A DNA stretch of 62,023 nucleotides, from the NCBI GenBank assembly GCA_022760355.1, contig JALEGB010000141.1:1-62023 (forward strand). Direction: 5' to 3'. Position 1 is the stretch's first letter. Each line of letters starts with the position of its first letter. The notes beneath the pieces were generated by a model. The model was given only the letters and a program-made list of their open reading frames with translations. It had not been told where the DNA came from and made no database searches. Both the position numbers and the translations under genes were made by a program. Source of the stretch: Neomegalonema sp. Lineage in GTDB: Bacteria; Pseudomonadota; Alphaproteobacteria; Rhodobacterales; Rhodobacteraceae. Of the stretch, positions 44,924 through 54,560 are shown one piece after another.

Positions 44924-45949
44924 TTAATGCGCGCTGTCGTACTCGGCCGCCGCCTCTTTTTTCAGCGCCGCCAGCGCAGCGTCGAAATCGAGTTTGGCGG
45001 CGTCGAAGTCCGTCCTCACCGCATCATAAATCGGCTGCGCCGCCGCTTTGATAAGCGTCAGCTCCAGCGGATCGACCTTCTGGATCGTGATTTTGCCCTT
45101 AATCGCCGCGAGGCTGGCCGCATCCGCCGCATCAAATGCGCGGCCGGCTGCTCGGGCGAGCGCTTCGCCGGAGATCGCCTCAATCGCGCGCTGATCCTGC
45201 TTGGAGAGCGAGCCGAAACGCTCGGAGTTCATCGCGAAGAAGAACGAAATACAGTATAGCCCGCCTTCGACGCGGAGCCCATGTTTGACCAGATCGTCAA
45301 CTTTGAACGCCACAATCGCCTCCGCCGGAAACGCCAGCCCATCGGCGCGATCCTCAGTCAGCAATTTGCGCGTTTGTGGCGCGGGGGCCTGCACGCTGGC
45401 CATGCCCAAGGCCGAGATCATCTTCTGCGAGACCGCTCCAGCCACGCGGATGCGCGCGCCAATCAGGCCAGTCAGAGGGCTCGCGGGGCGATTTACTGTC
45501 CAAAGCAGGCCGGGACCATGCACAAATACGCTGAGCAGCTTTACCTCAGCATGCTCGTTTTTCGACGCAAGCACCGTGCGATGAAGCCGCCAATAGGCCA
45601 CGGACATACTGGCCGCGTCGCGATTTAGAAAGGGCAGTTCGGCGATTTGGGTCAGCTTGAACCGACCTGGCGTGTAACCGTGAACACCGTAGGTAATGTC
45701 GGCCTTGCCGGTTGCGGCGAGATCATAGTGAGCCGGCGGCGGCCCCGCCGGTTTCGGCAGGATCTGCACCGTGACGCGCCCTTGCGTGACCTTCTCAACC
45801 TCCTCGGCCCACGGCTTGAGCGCCTGCGTCACGACAGGATGGCCGGGCGGCAGCCAGCTCGACATGCGCAGCACGGTCTTCGCCGCGGCGGGCGCCGCAT
45901 AGGCTAGGGGGGCGGCAAGCAGCGCCGCGACAAGGAGCCTGTAGCTCAT
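44924..45949 (-). CDS. TRAP transporter solute-binding protein, DctP family (orphan)
   Basis: 341 residues with a Sec signal (MSYRLLVAALLAAPLAYA, cut near AAAK). DctP-fold blocks: LRMSSWLPPGHPVVTQ, YGVHGYTPGRFKLTQIAELPF, VHGPGLLWTVNRP. Distinct from the receptor at 26916-27968 (no Tat signal, weak similarity). No DctQ or DctM gene is near, so it must share membrane subunits coded elsewhere. Ligand unknown. The tail (DAALAALKKEAAAEYDSAH) is rich in Ala and Lys. Confidence 0.87.
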   Translation of the reverse strand: MSYRLLVAALLAAPLAYAAPAAAKTVLRMSSWLPPGHPVVTQALKPWAEEVEKVTQGRVTVQILPKPAGPPPAHYDLAATGKADITYGVHGYTPGRFKLTQIAELPFLNRDAASMSVAYWRLHRTVLASKNEHAEVKLLSVFVHGPGLLWTVNRPASPLTGLIGARIRVAGAVSQKMISALGMASVQAPAPQTRKLLTEDRADGLAFPAEAIVAFKVDDLVKHGLRVEGGLYCISFFFAMNSERFGSLSKQDQRAIEAISGEALARAAGRAFDAADAASLAAIKGKITIQKVDPLELTLIKAAAQPIYDAVRTDFDAAKLDFDAALAALKKEAAAEYDSAH

Positions 45950-46072
45950 AACTTCCTCCGACTGATCGTCGGGCGCGATTCTGTTTTCGTTGAGCGCCCC
46001 AAACCAACCTGAAGAAGTTAAAAATACGCATCAAGCTGAAACTCCGCCGTCGCCGCCATTGTCTGGTCGCGC

Positions 46073-46894
46073 CTATCGCGCCGCGACGACAATTTTACCG
46101 GCGACCGGATCGCTAAAAGCGACCTGGCTCGCGCTGATGTCTGCGCCGGCGATTTCCGCATAAACATCTGGCGCCGCGGAGAATCGGATTTCGTTGAGGC
46201 CGGTGCGGTTGGCTGGTCGCGCGCCCGCGCCGCGGCTGCTCCACACATTCACCGCAAGATGGTGGTGATAGCCGCCAGCGCCCATCCAGGCGCCGCCCAT
46301 TTTCTCAGCCATCAGATCAAGGCTGAGAAGCTTTTGATAGCGTCCCGCCTCTGCCGCCACATCGCCGACCCGCAGATGGATATGGCCGATACCGCCATCA
46401 GCGGGAAATCCGCTCCAGTCGCTTGCCGCGCCCAGGATGCCGTCGATATCGGCCCGATGGGTGACAAAGTCGATCTTGCCCTCTGGCGTCTTAGGCCATT
46501 CTTCTTCGGCCCGATCGGCGTAAATTTCGATGCCGTTGCCTTCCGGATCGCTTAGATACAGCGCCTCTCCGGTGCCATGGTCCGAAGCGCCGTCCAGCTG
46601 GACGCCCTTTTCGGCTGCGAACCGCAACCAAGCGCCGAGGGAAGCGCGGCTTGGCAACAGATAAGCGATGTGGAACAGGCCCGCGATGCGCGGATCGTCC
46701 AACTGAGCCTCAGGCGCGGCGTCGAGATGTAGGATTGCCGTTCCGCCGGCGCCGAGCGCGACGCTAGCCTCATCTTCGGTGAGCGCTTCGAAGCCGAGCA
46801 CATCGGTATAGTAGCGCTTCATCAAAGGCAGATCCCGCACAGTCAGGCGGGCCGACTCGATCCAGAGCGGACTTTGATGGGCTGTTAGGGGCAT
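46073..46894 (-). CDS. VOC-family protein, extradiol dioxygenase-like
   Basis: 273 residues from MPLTAHQSPLWIESA; a longer frame upstream to 47254 is not supported. Two vicinal-oxygen-chelate modules: LTVRDLPLMKRYYTDVLGF with LFHIAYLLPS and GNGIEIYAD (first), and GHIHLRVGDV through VNVWSS (second). His, His and Glu metal-ligand positions are visible, as in CatE-type catechol 2,3-dioxygenases. Function could be ring cleavage or a glyoxalase-like reaction. The 123 bases to dctP hold no gene. Confidence 0.85.
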   Translation of the reverse strand: MPLTAHQSPLWIESARLTVRDLPLMKRYYTDVLGFEALTEDEASVALGAGGTAILHLDAAPEAQLDDPRIAGLFHIAYLLPSRASLGAWLRFAAEKGVQLDGASDHGTGEALYLSDPEGNGIEIYADRAEEEWPKTPEGKIDFVTHRADIDGILGAASDWSGFPADGGIGHIHLRVGDVAAEAGRYQKLLSLDLMAEKMGGAWMGAGGYHHHLAVNVWSSRGAGARPANRTGLNEIRFSAAPDVYAEIAGADISASQVAFSDPVAGKIVVAAR

Positions 46895-47105
46895 TGAGAT
46901 CTCACTTCCACTGCGTGTCGCGCCGGTTGTGGCGCAAAGCCAATATAGTTGGCTTCGATCCAATGATTTGCTGCGGATTTGGAAACAGTTTGGATCGGCA
47001 TATGCCCCATGCGACGGCGCCGTGGAGCGGCCTTGGCGGTGACGCATTCCAGCGCGGATTGTTCGCTCAGATGCAAACGCACTCTTCAAGATCGGAGCCG
47101 TCCCT

Positions 47106-47876
47106 ATGCATGATCCGTCATTCCGCTTTGCCGATCCGATGAAGTCCGGCGGCGCGGGGCCTGTACTCGCGATTGCGCCGGAGGGGCGTTGCACCATGGG
47201 CGCGCGCGCCGGGGAGCCGCGCATTCTCAAAATGATGGGAAAGGTTGGCGTCACGATAGCAGAGCCGTTTGCGCTCGGGATCGGGGCCGTAAGCTATGCC
47301 GAGTACAATCGGTTCTGCGACGCGACAGGCGCGCGGCGACCCGAGAACATATTTGGGCCGGAGAGCCTGCCGATCACGCACTTGGATGAATCGGAATCGA
47401 TCGACTATTGCGCTTGGCTGACGGAGGAAACCGGGTTCGTCTACCGGTTGCCCAGCGAAACGGAGTGGGAATACGCCGCTCGCGCCGGCACAGACACGAT
47501 TTACTGGTGGGGCGATGATTGGGACCCCGCCTGCGCGCGGGCCGGAAAACAGGCTCAGAAGGCGTTCGTGGATGCGAAGCCAGATCCGAGCCAGCATTTT
47601 CCCGGTCCGCTGCCGACGGTTTCGCTACGTGGCAACCCGTGGGGATTTCACAATATGCTCGGCAATACCTCCGAACGCTGCCAGGATGTATGGCGCGAAA
47701 CGCATGACGGCGCGCCGACCGATGGTTCGGCGCGGCGCGGAGACGGCGTGTGGGGCGTCGTGCGCGGCGGCGCCTGGGCCCTGCCAACGACACTGGCGAG
47801 CGCGTCGGCGCGCAGTAAGGCGATGCGCCTCGATTGGTCGCCGATTGTCGGCTTCAGGGTGCTTCGGGAGCTCTGA
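47106..47876 (+). CDS. FGE/SUMF1-fold protein lacking the catalytic cysteines
   Basis: 256 residues, formylglycine-generating-enzyme-like sulfatase-modifying fold: SYAEYNRFCDATG, YRLPSETEWEYAARAGTDT, YWWGDDWD, NPWGFHNMLGNTSE and VVRGGAWALP...GFRVLREL. In true FGE a Cys pair follows the RGGSW block. Here that stretch (TTLASASARSKAM) has no Cys, so sulfatase activation is unlikely. Other members of the fold act in EgtB/SenA-type oxidation or have no known reaction. No sulfatase gene is near. Confidence 0.8.
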   Translation: MHDPSFRFADPMKSGGAGPVLAIAPEGRCTMGARAGEPRILKMMGKVGVTIAEPFALGIGAVSYAEYNRFCDATGARRPENIFGPESLPITHLDESESIDYCAWLTEETGFVYRLPSETEWEYAARAGTDTIYWWGDDWDPACARAGKQAQKAFVDAKPDPSQHFPGPLPTVSLRGNPWGFHNMLGNTSERCQDVWRETHDGAPTDGSARRGDGVWGVVRGGAWALPTTLASASARSKAMRLDWSPIVGFRVLREL

Positions 47877-47881
47877 GGCGA

Positions 47882-47911
47882 GCCCCACGCCCGCAACGGC
47901 GCGCGTGGGGC
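47882..47911. terminator. Hairpin between convergent FGE-fold and TPR genes
   Basis: GCCCCACGC (47882-47890) pairs perfectly with GCGTGGGGC (47903-47911), loop of 12. It fills the 40-base gap and could serve both genes. Confidence 0.65.
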
Positions 47912-47916
47912 GGCGG

Positions 47917-49284
47917 TTATTCCGCTGCGACGATTGCGGCGTGCTTTAGTTGGCCGATTCGCGCGAGGCGGCGCTCCGCATACGCATCCATGGCGCCGCG
48001 ACGCGCAACCCGCGCTTCAATGGTCGTTTTGGCGTCCTCGAGCCGTCCCGCGCGCAGCGCCGCTTCGATCGTCATCCGATCAAACACATCGCGTTGGGCG
48101 TGGCTGCCGCCGACGGTCGGCATCAGCGGGGCGGCGTTGCGCAACGCCTCGAAAGCCGCGCCATATTCGCCATGCGCAAACGCCATCAGGCCCTTGGCCG
48201 CCGGGACGCCGACCTCGTCGGCGACGCGACTTTGGCAGCCTGTCGAGGCGCGAGCGGACTTTTGGAGGGCGCGCAGCAGCTTCACCTCTTCCGCCTGGCG
48301 TTTGCCGGCGCCGAGGGCGAGCATATAGTGCAAATCGGCGAATACGACGCAGCAATCATCGGTGCGTCCGGCCGATAGCGTGGCCAGCTCCTCCCACCGG
48401 TCGCCGACATCGGCCCCCTCAAACTCCAGCCGCATCAGCAACGAGGCGCCGTTTGAGATATCGCGATAATCGTCCGTCTTTTCGGCCCGGATGTAAGTGT
48501 CATACAGCTTCAGGACCTGCTCGATTTCGCCGCGTTCCAGATGGAAGAGCGCAAGATGCCACCAGACATGGTAGCCGAAATTGTTGCAGTGCGCCCAGGC
48601 GGAGGGGCGCTCGCCGAGCCAGACGACGCCCTCGTCGGCTCTTCCGGTCATGTCAAGCACATGCGCAACCGCGTGCAATCCCCACGCATCGTCAGGCGCT
48701 GCGGCGACGGCCGCACGGCCGGCCTGCTCCGCTTCGGCATAGGCGCCGCATTCCTCGAGGGCGAAGGCGAGGCAGCCCTTTGCGTAGCCATGGGCGGGGT
48801 GATTGCGGTCATAAGCAGCGATCGCCGCTTCGGCGGAGGCGCGCATCCCCGCGGCATCCCCGAGGATAAAGCGCAAGCCATGGCAGATTTTGAAGGCGAG
48901 CCCGTCCTCCGGCGTCGTGCGCAACAACGCGTCGAGTTGATCCGCCGCTGAGCGGAGGCTGCCGGCGACGTAGCTTGACAGCGCACTCACGTACACGCGT
49001 TCGCGCGGGGTCAGCGCCGGCGCGTGCGCTTCGGCGGCCGCGAGCGCTGCGGCGGCGGTTTCGTTCAGCTCGGCGCGACCGAGCATGAGCATGAAGAACC
49101 CTTTCGCCGCATGCGCCAGGGCGAAGTTTGGTGCGGCTTGCAGCGTGGCGCCGAGGTGGGTGGGCGTCGCGGCCGAGTGGGCGAGGAAGGCGCGTACGGT
49201 CGCGTCCCATGCTTTTTGCGCAGCCTCAGCATCGGCGTCGACGCCGAGGGTGAGAGGCAGGCCGAACTGGTCCAGTGTCGTCAT
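47917..49284 (-). CDS. TPR protein, TTC38-like
   Basis: 455 residues from MTTLDQFGLPL; the frame runs on upstream, but the extra 52 residues look non-coding. Helical repeats throughout, with blocks HAAKGFFMLMLGRAELNE, HPAHGYAKGCLAFALEE, LHAVAHVLDMTGRADEG, WHLALFHLERGE. HAxAHVLDM and NNFGYHVWWHLALF are typical of the tetratricopeptide-38 family found in bacteria and animals. Cytoplasmic; function unknown, possibly protein binding. Confidence 0.82.
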   Translation of the reverse strand: MTTLDQFGLPLTLGVDADAEAAQKAWDATVRAFLAHSAATPTHLGATLQAAPNFALAHAAKGFFMLMLGRAELNETAAAALAAAEAHAPALTPRERVYVSALSSYVAGSLRSAADQLDALLRTTPEDGLAFKICHGLRFILGDAAGMRASAEAAIAAYDRNHPAHGYAKGCLAFALEECGAYAEAEQAGRAAVAAAPDDAWGLHAVAHVLDMTGRADEGVVWLGERPSAWAHCNNFGYHVWWHLALFHLERGEIEQVLKLYDTYIRAEKTDDYRDISNGASLLMRLEFEGADVGDRWEELATLSAGRTDDCCVVFADLHYMLALGAGKRQAEEVKLLRALQKSARASTGCQSRVADEVGVPAAKGLMAFAHGEYGAAFEALRNAAPLMPTVGGSHAQRDVFDRMTIEAALRAGRLEDAKTTIEARVARRGAMDAYAERRLARIGQLKHAAIVAAE

Positions 49285-49474
49285 CGCTGTAAAGCCTTCG
49301 CTGAGTGCGCTAAGCGCTCGTTTTTCTAACGATGATCTTAAGCGAAACTTTCGGTCTGGAATGAGGCGTTCACGTAGGGTTGAAACGCCGTTAGGCGACT
49401 CTCGGCGCCGCTTGGCTCCAAGGAGGAGCGGCGGACGCACGACGTCGGCGAAAGCAATGTGAAGGGGCGGCGGA

Positions 49475-50686
49475 ATGCGCGCTAAAATCCAATACGCGCC
49501 GGTCGTGGCGGCGGCGATCGGCCTTACGGCTTTGACCTGGGCGGCGGCGGGGAAAACCCAGATCTATGCGGCGTTGCTCGGCGCGCTCTGCGGTTTTGCG
49601 CTCTATCACGCGTCGTTTGGCTTCACCGGCGGGTGGCGCCGGTTGGTGCGAGAGCGTCGAGGGGCCGGATTTCGGGCGCAGCTGCTGTTGTTGGCGATGA
49701 TCGTCGTCATCTCCTACCCTCTGATCGCCTATGGCGGCGCGATGGGGATCAAGGTTGGCGCATGGGTATTCCCAATCAGCCTTTCCTCGGCTATCGGCGC
49801 CGCGGTGTTTGGGCTTGGCATGCAGCTCGGCGGCGGCTGCGGTTCGGGCGTTCTGTTCACGGTTGGCGGCGGCTCCTCGCGGATGGCGATCACATTATTT
49901 TTCTTTGTGCTCGGCTCCCTTCTCTGGGTGGCGACAAATGGCGCGTTTCAGGCCGGTTTGAACGACGCCGCTCAGACGATCGGGCTCGCGCAAGCGCCGC
50001 GTATGGGCGGGTACTCGCTGATCCGCAGCTGGGGGGCGCCAGTCGCCCTGATCGCCACCCTGGCGATGCTTGGCTTGCTCGCCGCGTTCACGTGGCGGTT
50101 GGAAAAGCGCGCTCACGGCGCGATTGAGGCTCCCGGCGAGAGCGGCGGGGCGCTCAGCGGCCCTTGGACCAAAACGCAGGGCGCGCTTGCGCTCGCGGTC
50201 GCCTCGATCCTGACCTTGCTTCTGATCGGTCGCCCTTGGGGGATCACATCAGCCTTCACCCAGTGGGGGGCGGAGTTCGCGCAATCGGTCCGTGAAATCG
50301 GGGCGATGATGGGCGTAAGCGCGCCCAAAATTCCAAATGTTCCCGATCGGCTGGCCGCTGGCTCGCTGTTTGGCAATACGACCGGCGTGATGGACTTTGG
50401 GCTGATGCTGGGGGCGCTTGCTGCGGCCGGGCTGGCCGGCCGCTACGCGCCGACCTGGCGTTTGAGCTTCCGGGACGTGTGGACCGCCATATTGGGAGGC
50501 GTGCTGATGGGGTATGGCGCACGCCTCGCTTATGGATGCAATATCGGCGGCTTTGTTGGCGGAATCGCCTCAGGCAGCCTGCATGGCTGGTGGTGGCTTC
50601 TATTTGGCTGGCTGGGCTCCTGGTGCGGCGTCTGGCTGCGGGCGCGCATCGGCGTCGACCCTCCGCGGGCTGCAGCGACGGCGTAG
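49475..50686 (+). CDS. YeeE/YedE-family transporter
   Basis: 403 residues with about 9-10 spans. Two copies of the family motif with conserved Cys: GMQLGGGCGSGVLFTVGGG and YGCNIGGFVGGIASGSLHG (in GARLAYGC). In TsuA these cysteines relay thiosulfate across the membrane, so uptake of a sulfur compound is likely. No TusA-like partner is adjacent. GGCGG precedes the ATG. Convergent with the tetR gene. Confidence 0.88.
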   Translation: MRAKIQYAPVVAAAIGLTALTWAAAGKTQIYAALLGALCGFALYHASFGFTGGWRRLVRERRGAGFRAQLLLLAMIVVISYPLIAYGGAMGIKVGAWVFPISLSSAIGAAVFGLGMQLGGGCGSGVLFTVGGGSSRMAITLFFFVLGSLLWVATNGAFQAGLNDAAQTIGLAQAPRMGGYSLIRSWGAPVALIATLAMLGLLAAFTWRLEKRAHGAIEAPGESGGALSGPWTKTQGALALAVASILTLLLIGRPWGITSAFTQWGAEFAQSVREIGAMMGVSAPKIPNVPDRLAAGSLFGNTTGVMDFGLMLGALAAAGLAGRYAPTWRLSFRDVWTAILGGVLMGYGARLAYGCNIGGFVGGIASGSLHGWWWLLFGWLGSWCGVWLRARIGVDPPRAAATA

Positions 50687-50716
50687 AGCCGAGGCGGCGC
50701 GCTGCGTCCGCGGCGC

Positions 50717-51295
50717 TTACAGGCGGGTGCGCCGCCCAACATTGCGCAGCTGCGCGATCGCAGGATCAAACGGGCTCGCGGCGAGCGCGGAGATGGAGAT
50801 GAAGACAGCCGCCGCCTCCTGCCCACGGGCGACGGGATTGACGCCCTCCGGCGCATCGCCGCCGCGCCAGAGGGTTGTCAGCGCTTCGCCAAACGCGGCG
50901 CCGATGTCGCGGAAATAGGCGTGCGTCGCCAGCCGCACTTTTTCCGACTTCGCGGCGCCTTCAACCGCAGCGCGGCAAATCATGCAACCGCGCATTAATT
51001 CGCCATTATGCTCCATCACGCCGAGTTCCCGCCAGATCGCATCAAAATCGTCGGCGCTAATCGAAGACGATCGAAGCTGCTCCATAAACGGCGCGCCGAC
51101 GTTTGTTCGATAGTAATTCAGACAGTCTAGGTACAGCGATGCTTTGTCGGGCCAAATGCTGTAGAGCCCCTTTCGGCTCGCCCCAGTCGCCTCTACGAGT
51201 TTATCGTAAGAAGCTCCCGAATAACCATGCCGCCAGAACGTCGCCATTGCTGCGGATCGAGCAAGGTTTTCGTCAAATTTTCTCGGTCTTGCCAT
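50717..51295 (-). CDS. TetR-family regulator
   Basis: 192 residues. N-terminal HTH: MATFWRHGYSGASYDKLVEA and GASRKGLYSIWPDKASLY. The C-terminal ligand domain has CMICRAAVEGA, as in many AcrR/TetR_C_16-like members. Target and ligand unknown. A 7-bp dyad just upstream (51317-51337) may be its own operator. Confidence 0.88.
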   Translation of the reverse strand: MARPRKFDENLARSAAMATFWRHGYSGASYDKLVEATGASRKGLYSIWPDKASLYLDCLNYYRTNVGAPFMEQLRSSSISADDFDAIWRELGVMEHNGELMRGCMICRAAVEGAAKSEKVRLATHAYFRDIGAAFGEALTTLWRGGDAPEGVNPVARGQEAAAVFISISALAASPFDPAIAQLRNVGRRTRL

Positions 51296-51701
51296 GCTAA
51301 AAACTCGGTAAAAAGTCGTTCGCGCAGGAGGCGAACGAGCGAGGTGGGCGCGAAATCAAATCTTCGCGGATTGCCTTCGATCAATGCTGCTCAGATAGAG
51401 TGCAAATATCAAAGCATGCGCCTGCTACCGAATGAGCGTGGCGTCGACAGGGAAAGAATTAGGCAAAGATCGACTCAGTGCGTTCACCGGGCTCCTTATC
51501 GGGTCCTGGCTACTACAACGCCCTGAGGAGAATACTAAGTCAAGTCGCAATGCGTACTAATTAGTCGTGAAGGTTACGGTGCGCCCGTTTTGGGCGCCGC
51601 CGCGGTTTTGTGCGCACGGCGAAGGCGCCGTAAGCGATGCTGGCGCAATGTAGGGCGCTCGCGGGCGACAGCGCCGCCCGGAGCCCGATGCCGCTAGCGG
51701 C
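51296..51701. other. Intergenic region upstream of the tetR gene
   Basis: 406 bases without a supportable gene. It holds the tetR promoter side (dyad CGTTCGC 51317-51323 / GCGAACG 51331-51337). At the far end, GC-rich dyads including the palindrome GCCGCTAGCGGC lie just past the stop of the membrane protein gene and may end its transcript. Confidence 0.5.
51317..51337. promoter_or_regulatory. Candidate TetR operator
   Basis: CGTTCGC and GCGAACG as a perfect 7-bp inverted repeat with a 7-base spacer, 22 bases before the tetR start. Position suits autoregulation; the binder is inferred. Confidence 0.4.
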
Positions 51702-52358
51702 TTAGCGTCCCGCGATGATGCGAGTGAATAGGGCGAGAAATACGCCGTAAATCAGATCTGCGATCAACCAAGACACGCCGAGCGCTTTGCCCGCGAGAAG
51801 GCCGAACATCATCTCATTTTTCGGGTCGGTTACAACCACGTGCAGAACGTAGGTCGCCAGGACGAAGGCCAGCGCGCCGAAAACCAGCCCCGAAAGCAGC
51901 CAAGGCAAACCAATCGCGCCAAAAATCGGGCGGATGATCAGCATGTACAGCAGCGGCAAGCCGAGCACGCCAGCGGCGAGGCTCAGGATGTTCGCCATAT
52001 CGGCGCTGAAGCAGTCGCCCAGCTGCAGGCCCGGGCAAGCGCCCGGCTTTGCACCGCCAAACAACGGCTTAGCATCCATCGCAACGCCAACCTTGTTCGC
52101 TGCTGCGCGGATGACGGTGCTTGGCTCCAGCACTTGAAGGCCGGGAACCTGCTTTGCGCCAATGGCGTCAGCAACGATTTTTGCGAAGCCAGGCTGTGGC
52201 GCGACGCCCTCTTTCGGCGCGCTTTCCGCGGCGAAGACGATTGGCGAAACGCCGCGCGCGTAGAACTCAAAAGCAGCGGTGGCGATCAGGCCGCCGATGA
52301 TCAGCGCAACGATCCAAACAAAAGTAAATGCGCCAGCGCGTTCAGAAGTATCAGACAT
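51702..52358 (-). CDS. Four-span membrane protein of unknown function
   Basis: 218 residues from MSDTSERAGAF (GGGGGATG upstream); an in-frame ATG five codons earlier is possible. Span 1 near the N-terminus (WIVALIIGGLIATAAFEF) is followed by a soluble loop of about 80 residues with a Cys pair (GACPGLQLGDC), then three more spans (ILSLAAGVLGLPLLYMLII and two others). The loop would lie in the periplasm, where the cysteines could form a disulfide. No family recognised; no operon partner. Confidence 0.7.
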   Translation of the reverse strand: MSDTSERAGAFTFVWIVALIIGGLIATAAFEFYARGVSPIVFAAESAPKEGVAPQPGFAKIVADAIGAKQVPGLQVLEPSTVIRAAANKVGVAMDAKPLFGGAKPGACPGLQLGDCFSADMANILSLAAGVLGLPLLYMLIIRPIFGAIGLPWLLSGLVFGALAFVLATYVLHVVVTDPKNEMMFGLLAGKALGVSWLIADLIYGVFLALFTRIIAGR

Positions 52359-52676
52359 TTCCGCATCCCCCATACTGGTCGGCGCCCGCGGCGAAGCCGG
52401 GAGCGCTGGGACGCCCGGACCGGTCGATTAACTCCCATTCGAGCCGGCTCAGGCAGGTATCGGCGTCGAAATTCGGCGCCGGCTGCGCCACGCGGTACAG
52501 CGCGGCGCGGCAGCGTCATCGCCTGCGAACCGCTTTGACGCAAGTCTTTACTGGCGTCAGGAGGGTTTGCTGACGTCCCGTCGTTGGAGAATCCAACGCC
52601 GATGCGCATCGCGTGCTACGTTAACTATGATTTGGGCGCCGCTAAGGCGGCGCAACCGCCGCCTCGACGCCCTCGG
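52359..52676. other. Intergenic region between opgH and the membrane protein gene
   Basis: 318 bases. It must hold the promoter of the membrane protein gene. A GC hairpin AGGCGGCG (52645-52652) / CGCCGCCT (52657-52664), loop CAAC, lies just past the opgH stop and may be a weak terminator without a T-run. No gene seen. Confidence 0.5.
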
Positions 52677-54560
52677 TCAGTTCTGAGCAAGCTGAACCGT
52701 TTCGATCCGCTCCAACACCGGCGCCGGAGCCGTTTCCTCAGGGATCCGAGCAAGGCCGATACGGCTGAGCCATAGGCCCAGTCGCGGCCCCGCGGTCAGT
52801 ACAGCGAATGGGGCGGCGAAGACCAAGCCGAGCAACACTGGCGCCGCCCAGCCGAGCGCATGAGGCGCAGCGTAAAGAATCGTCACGCTCATGGTCAGGC
52901 CGAACAGAGTGGGCGCCCAGAGGCCTTTAAGCGCCGTTGACCAAGTCAGCCCATAAGCGTCGCGCACCTGGCCGCTCCAACCGATTTTGCGTCCGAAGGG
53001 CAGCCCCAGAATAAACAGGGTCAGGCGCAGGGCGACGGCGGGCGCCATCAGAATGCCAAACAGGACCTCAACCAGAACGCTCAGCGAAAAGCGCCAGAAT
53101 CCGCCATAGCGTTTAACGCCGCCCGGCTCGAGGAAAACATCGACAACTCCGGCCAGCTTCGGCGCAAGGCTGGCGAAAAACATGGTAAAAAACAGAATGA
53201 TCGCGAGCGTTCTGTCAAAGGCGCCCGCATCCGCTTCGAACGCCTTGAACCCCGCCAGCGCGGTCATGCCCATCCAGGCCGGCGCGGCCGCATACATCAG
53301 CACGGCCTGCACAAGCTGGTAACGGCTCGTCGGTCGCAGATTTGGCGTGCCGAACAGGGGAATGTACTGCATGTTCCCGTTGCACCAGCGCTGCTCGCGT
53401 TTCATGAAATCCAGCAGGGTGACCGGATTTTCTTCCCAGCTGCCGCCTTCGATTGGGAGGACGCGCACTTCATACCCGGCGCGGCGCATCAGCACCGCCT
53501 CATATTGGTCGTGGGACAGGATGTGGCCGCCCAGCGGCGGTTCGCCCGGCAGAACCGGCAATTCGCAATGCTCTTTAAAGGGCGCGATCCGAACCAGCGC
53601 ATTGTGGCCCCAGAACGGGCCGCAATCCCCCTGCCACCAGGCGCTGCCCATGGTGAAGCTGCGCATGCCGTGGCGCATGCCGAACTGGAACAATCGCGCA
53701 AAGGGGCTGAGGGCGGGCGCGCCGACAGCGAGGCTTTGCAGAATCCCCAGCTTCGGATGCCGCTCCATAATGCGCGTCATCTTGACGATGAGTTCGCCCG
53801 ACATCGCGCTGTCCGCATCCAGCGGCAGCATCAGATCGTAGTCATCGCCCCAACGCTCCAGAAAATCGCGAACATTTCCAGCCTTAAAGCCGGTATTGTC
53901 CGTGCGGCGGCGATAGAATACGCGCCCGGCGCCGGAAAGCGGAGCCTGATTGGCGGCGAACAGCGCCTCTTCGGTGGCAATCACCTCAGGGTCATTGCTG
54001 TCGGACAAGATGAAGAAATCATAGCGATCGCCTTGGCCCGTGGCGTCCAAGCTCTCCCGCACAGCGACAATGCGCTGGAAGGCGCGCTGCGCATCCTCAT
54101 TGCGCAGGGCCATCAGCACCGCGGTCCGCCCCGCGATCGGGCGTTTCGCCTGTTCCGCGGTTTCCTCGGCAAAGGGCGCGACAGCGTGGAGTGGGCGTTT
54201 GACGAAGCGCAGCAGAACGAGGCCGATGCCAGCGTTCCAGCAGCCCAACAGCGTCCAGGGCGCGCTCACCAGAATGCAAAAATACAGGCCGATATCGATC
54301 GCCGTCCATCCGCCGCCGGACAGCACAGCGCCGACGCCATAGGCGAAGGCGACAAAACTCGTGACGGTGAGCGTGATCAGGAGGGCGCGTCGACGTTGCA
54401 GCGTCCGCAGGCTTTGCATACCGGTCGGGGTCAACGGTTCGCGGGATTGGCGCGGAGCGCCGTCCGACGTCGCTGTCAGTCCGGAGGAGATGTTGACGCT
54501 GTCGGCGGCGGTTGCGCCGTCGCCTGTGTTCGCTGCTGCAACATTCGTAATGTCGGCCAT
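52677..54560 (-). CDS. opgH: Glucans biosynthesis glucosyltransferase OpgH (MdoH)
   Basis: 627 residues from MADITNVAAAN; upstream frame extension is not favoured. GT2 catalytic core: DSNDPEV, LPLDADSAMSGEL (DxD), GEPPLGGHILSHDQYEA, and the QxxRW motif in EQRWCNGN. Several membrane spans flank it (LLITLTVTSFVAFAYGVGAVL; LVQAVLMYAAAPAWMG and more). It makes the beta-glucan backbone of osmoregulated periplasmic glucans. The usual partner opgG is not adjacent. Confidence 0.94.
   Translation of the reverse strand: MADITNVAAANTGDGATAADSVNISSGLTATSDGAPRQSREPLTPTGMQSLRTLQRRRALLITLTVTSFVAFAYGVGAVLSGGGWTAIDIGLYFCILVSAPWTLLGCWNAGIGLVLLRFVKRPLHAVAPFAEETAEQAKRPIAGRTAVLMALRNEDAQRAFQRIVAVRESLDATGQGDRYDFFILSDSNDPEVIATEEALFAANQAPLSGAGRVFYRRRTDNTGFKAGNVRDFLERWGDDYDLMLPLDADSAMSGELIVKMTRIMERHPKLGILQSLAVGAPALSPFARLFQFGMRHGMRSFTMGSAWWQGDCGPFWGHNALVRIAPFKEHCELPVLPGEPPLGGHILSHDQYEAVLMRRAGYEVRVLPIEGGSWEENPVTLLDFMKREQRWCNGNMQYIPLFGTPNLRPTSRYQLVQAVLMYAAAPAWMGMTALAGFKAFEADAGAFDRTLAIILFFTMFFASLAPKLAGVVDVFLEPGGVKRYGGFWRFSLSVLVEVLFGILMAPAVALRLTLFILGLPFGRKIGWSGQVRDAYGLTWSTALKGLWAPTLFGLTMSVTILYAAPHALGWAAPVLLGLVFAAPFAVLTAGPRLGLWLSRIGLARIPEETAPAPVLERIETVQLAQN

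Noticed and set aside
46895-47254. 120-codon N-terminal extension of the VOC protein
   Set aside because: It overlaps the start of the FGE-fold gene on the other strand and does not resemble a VOC or signal sequence.
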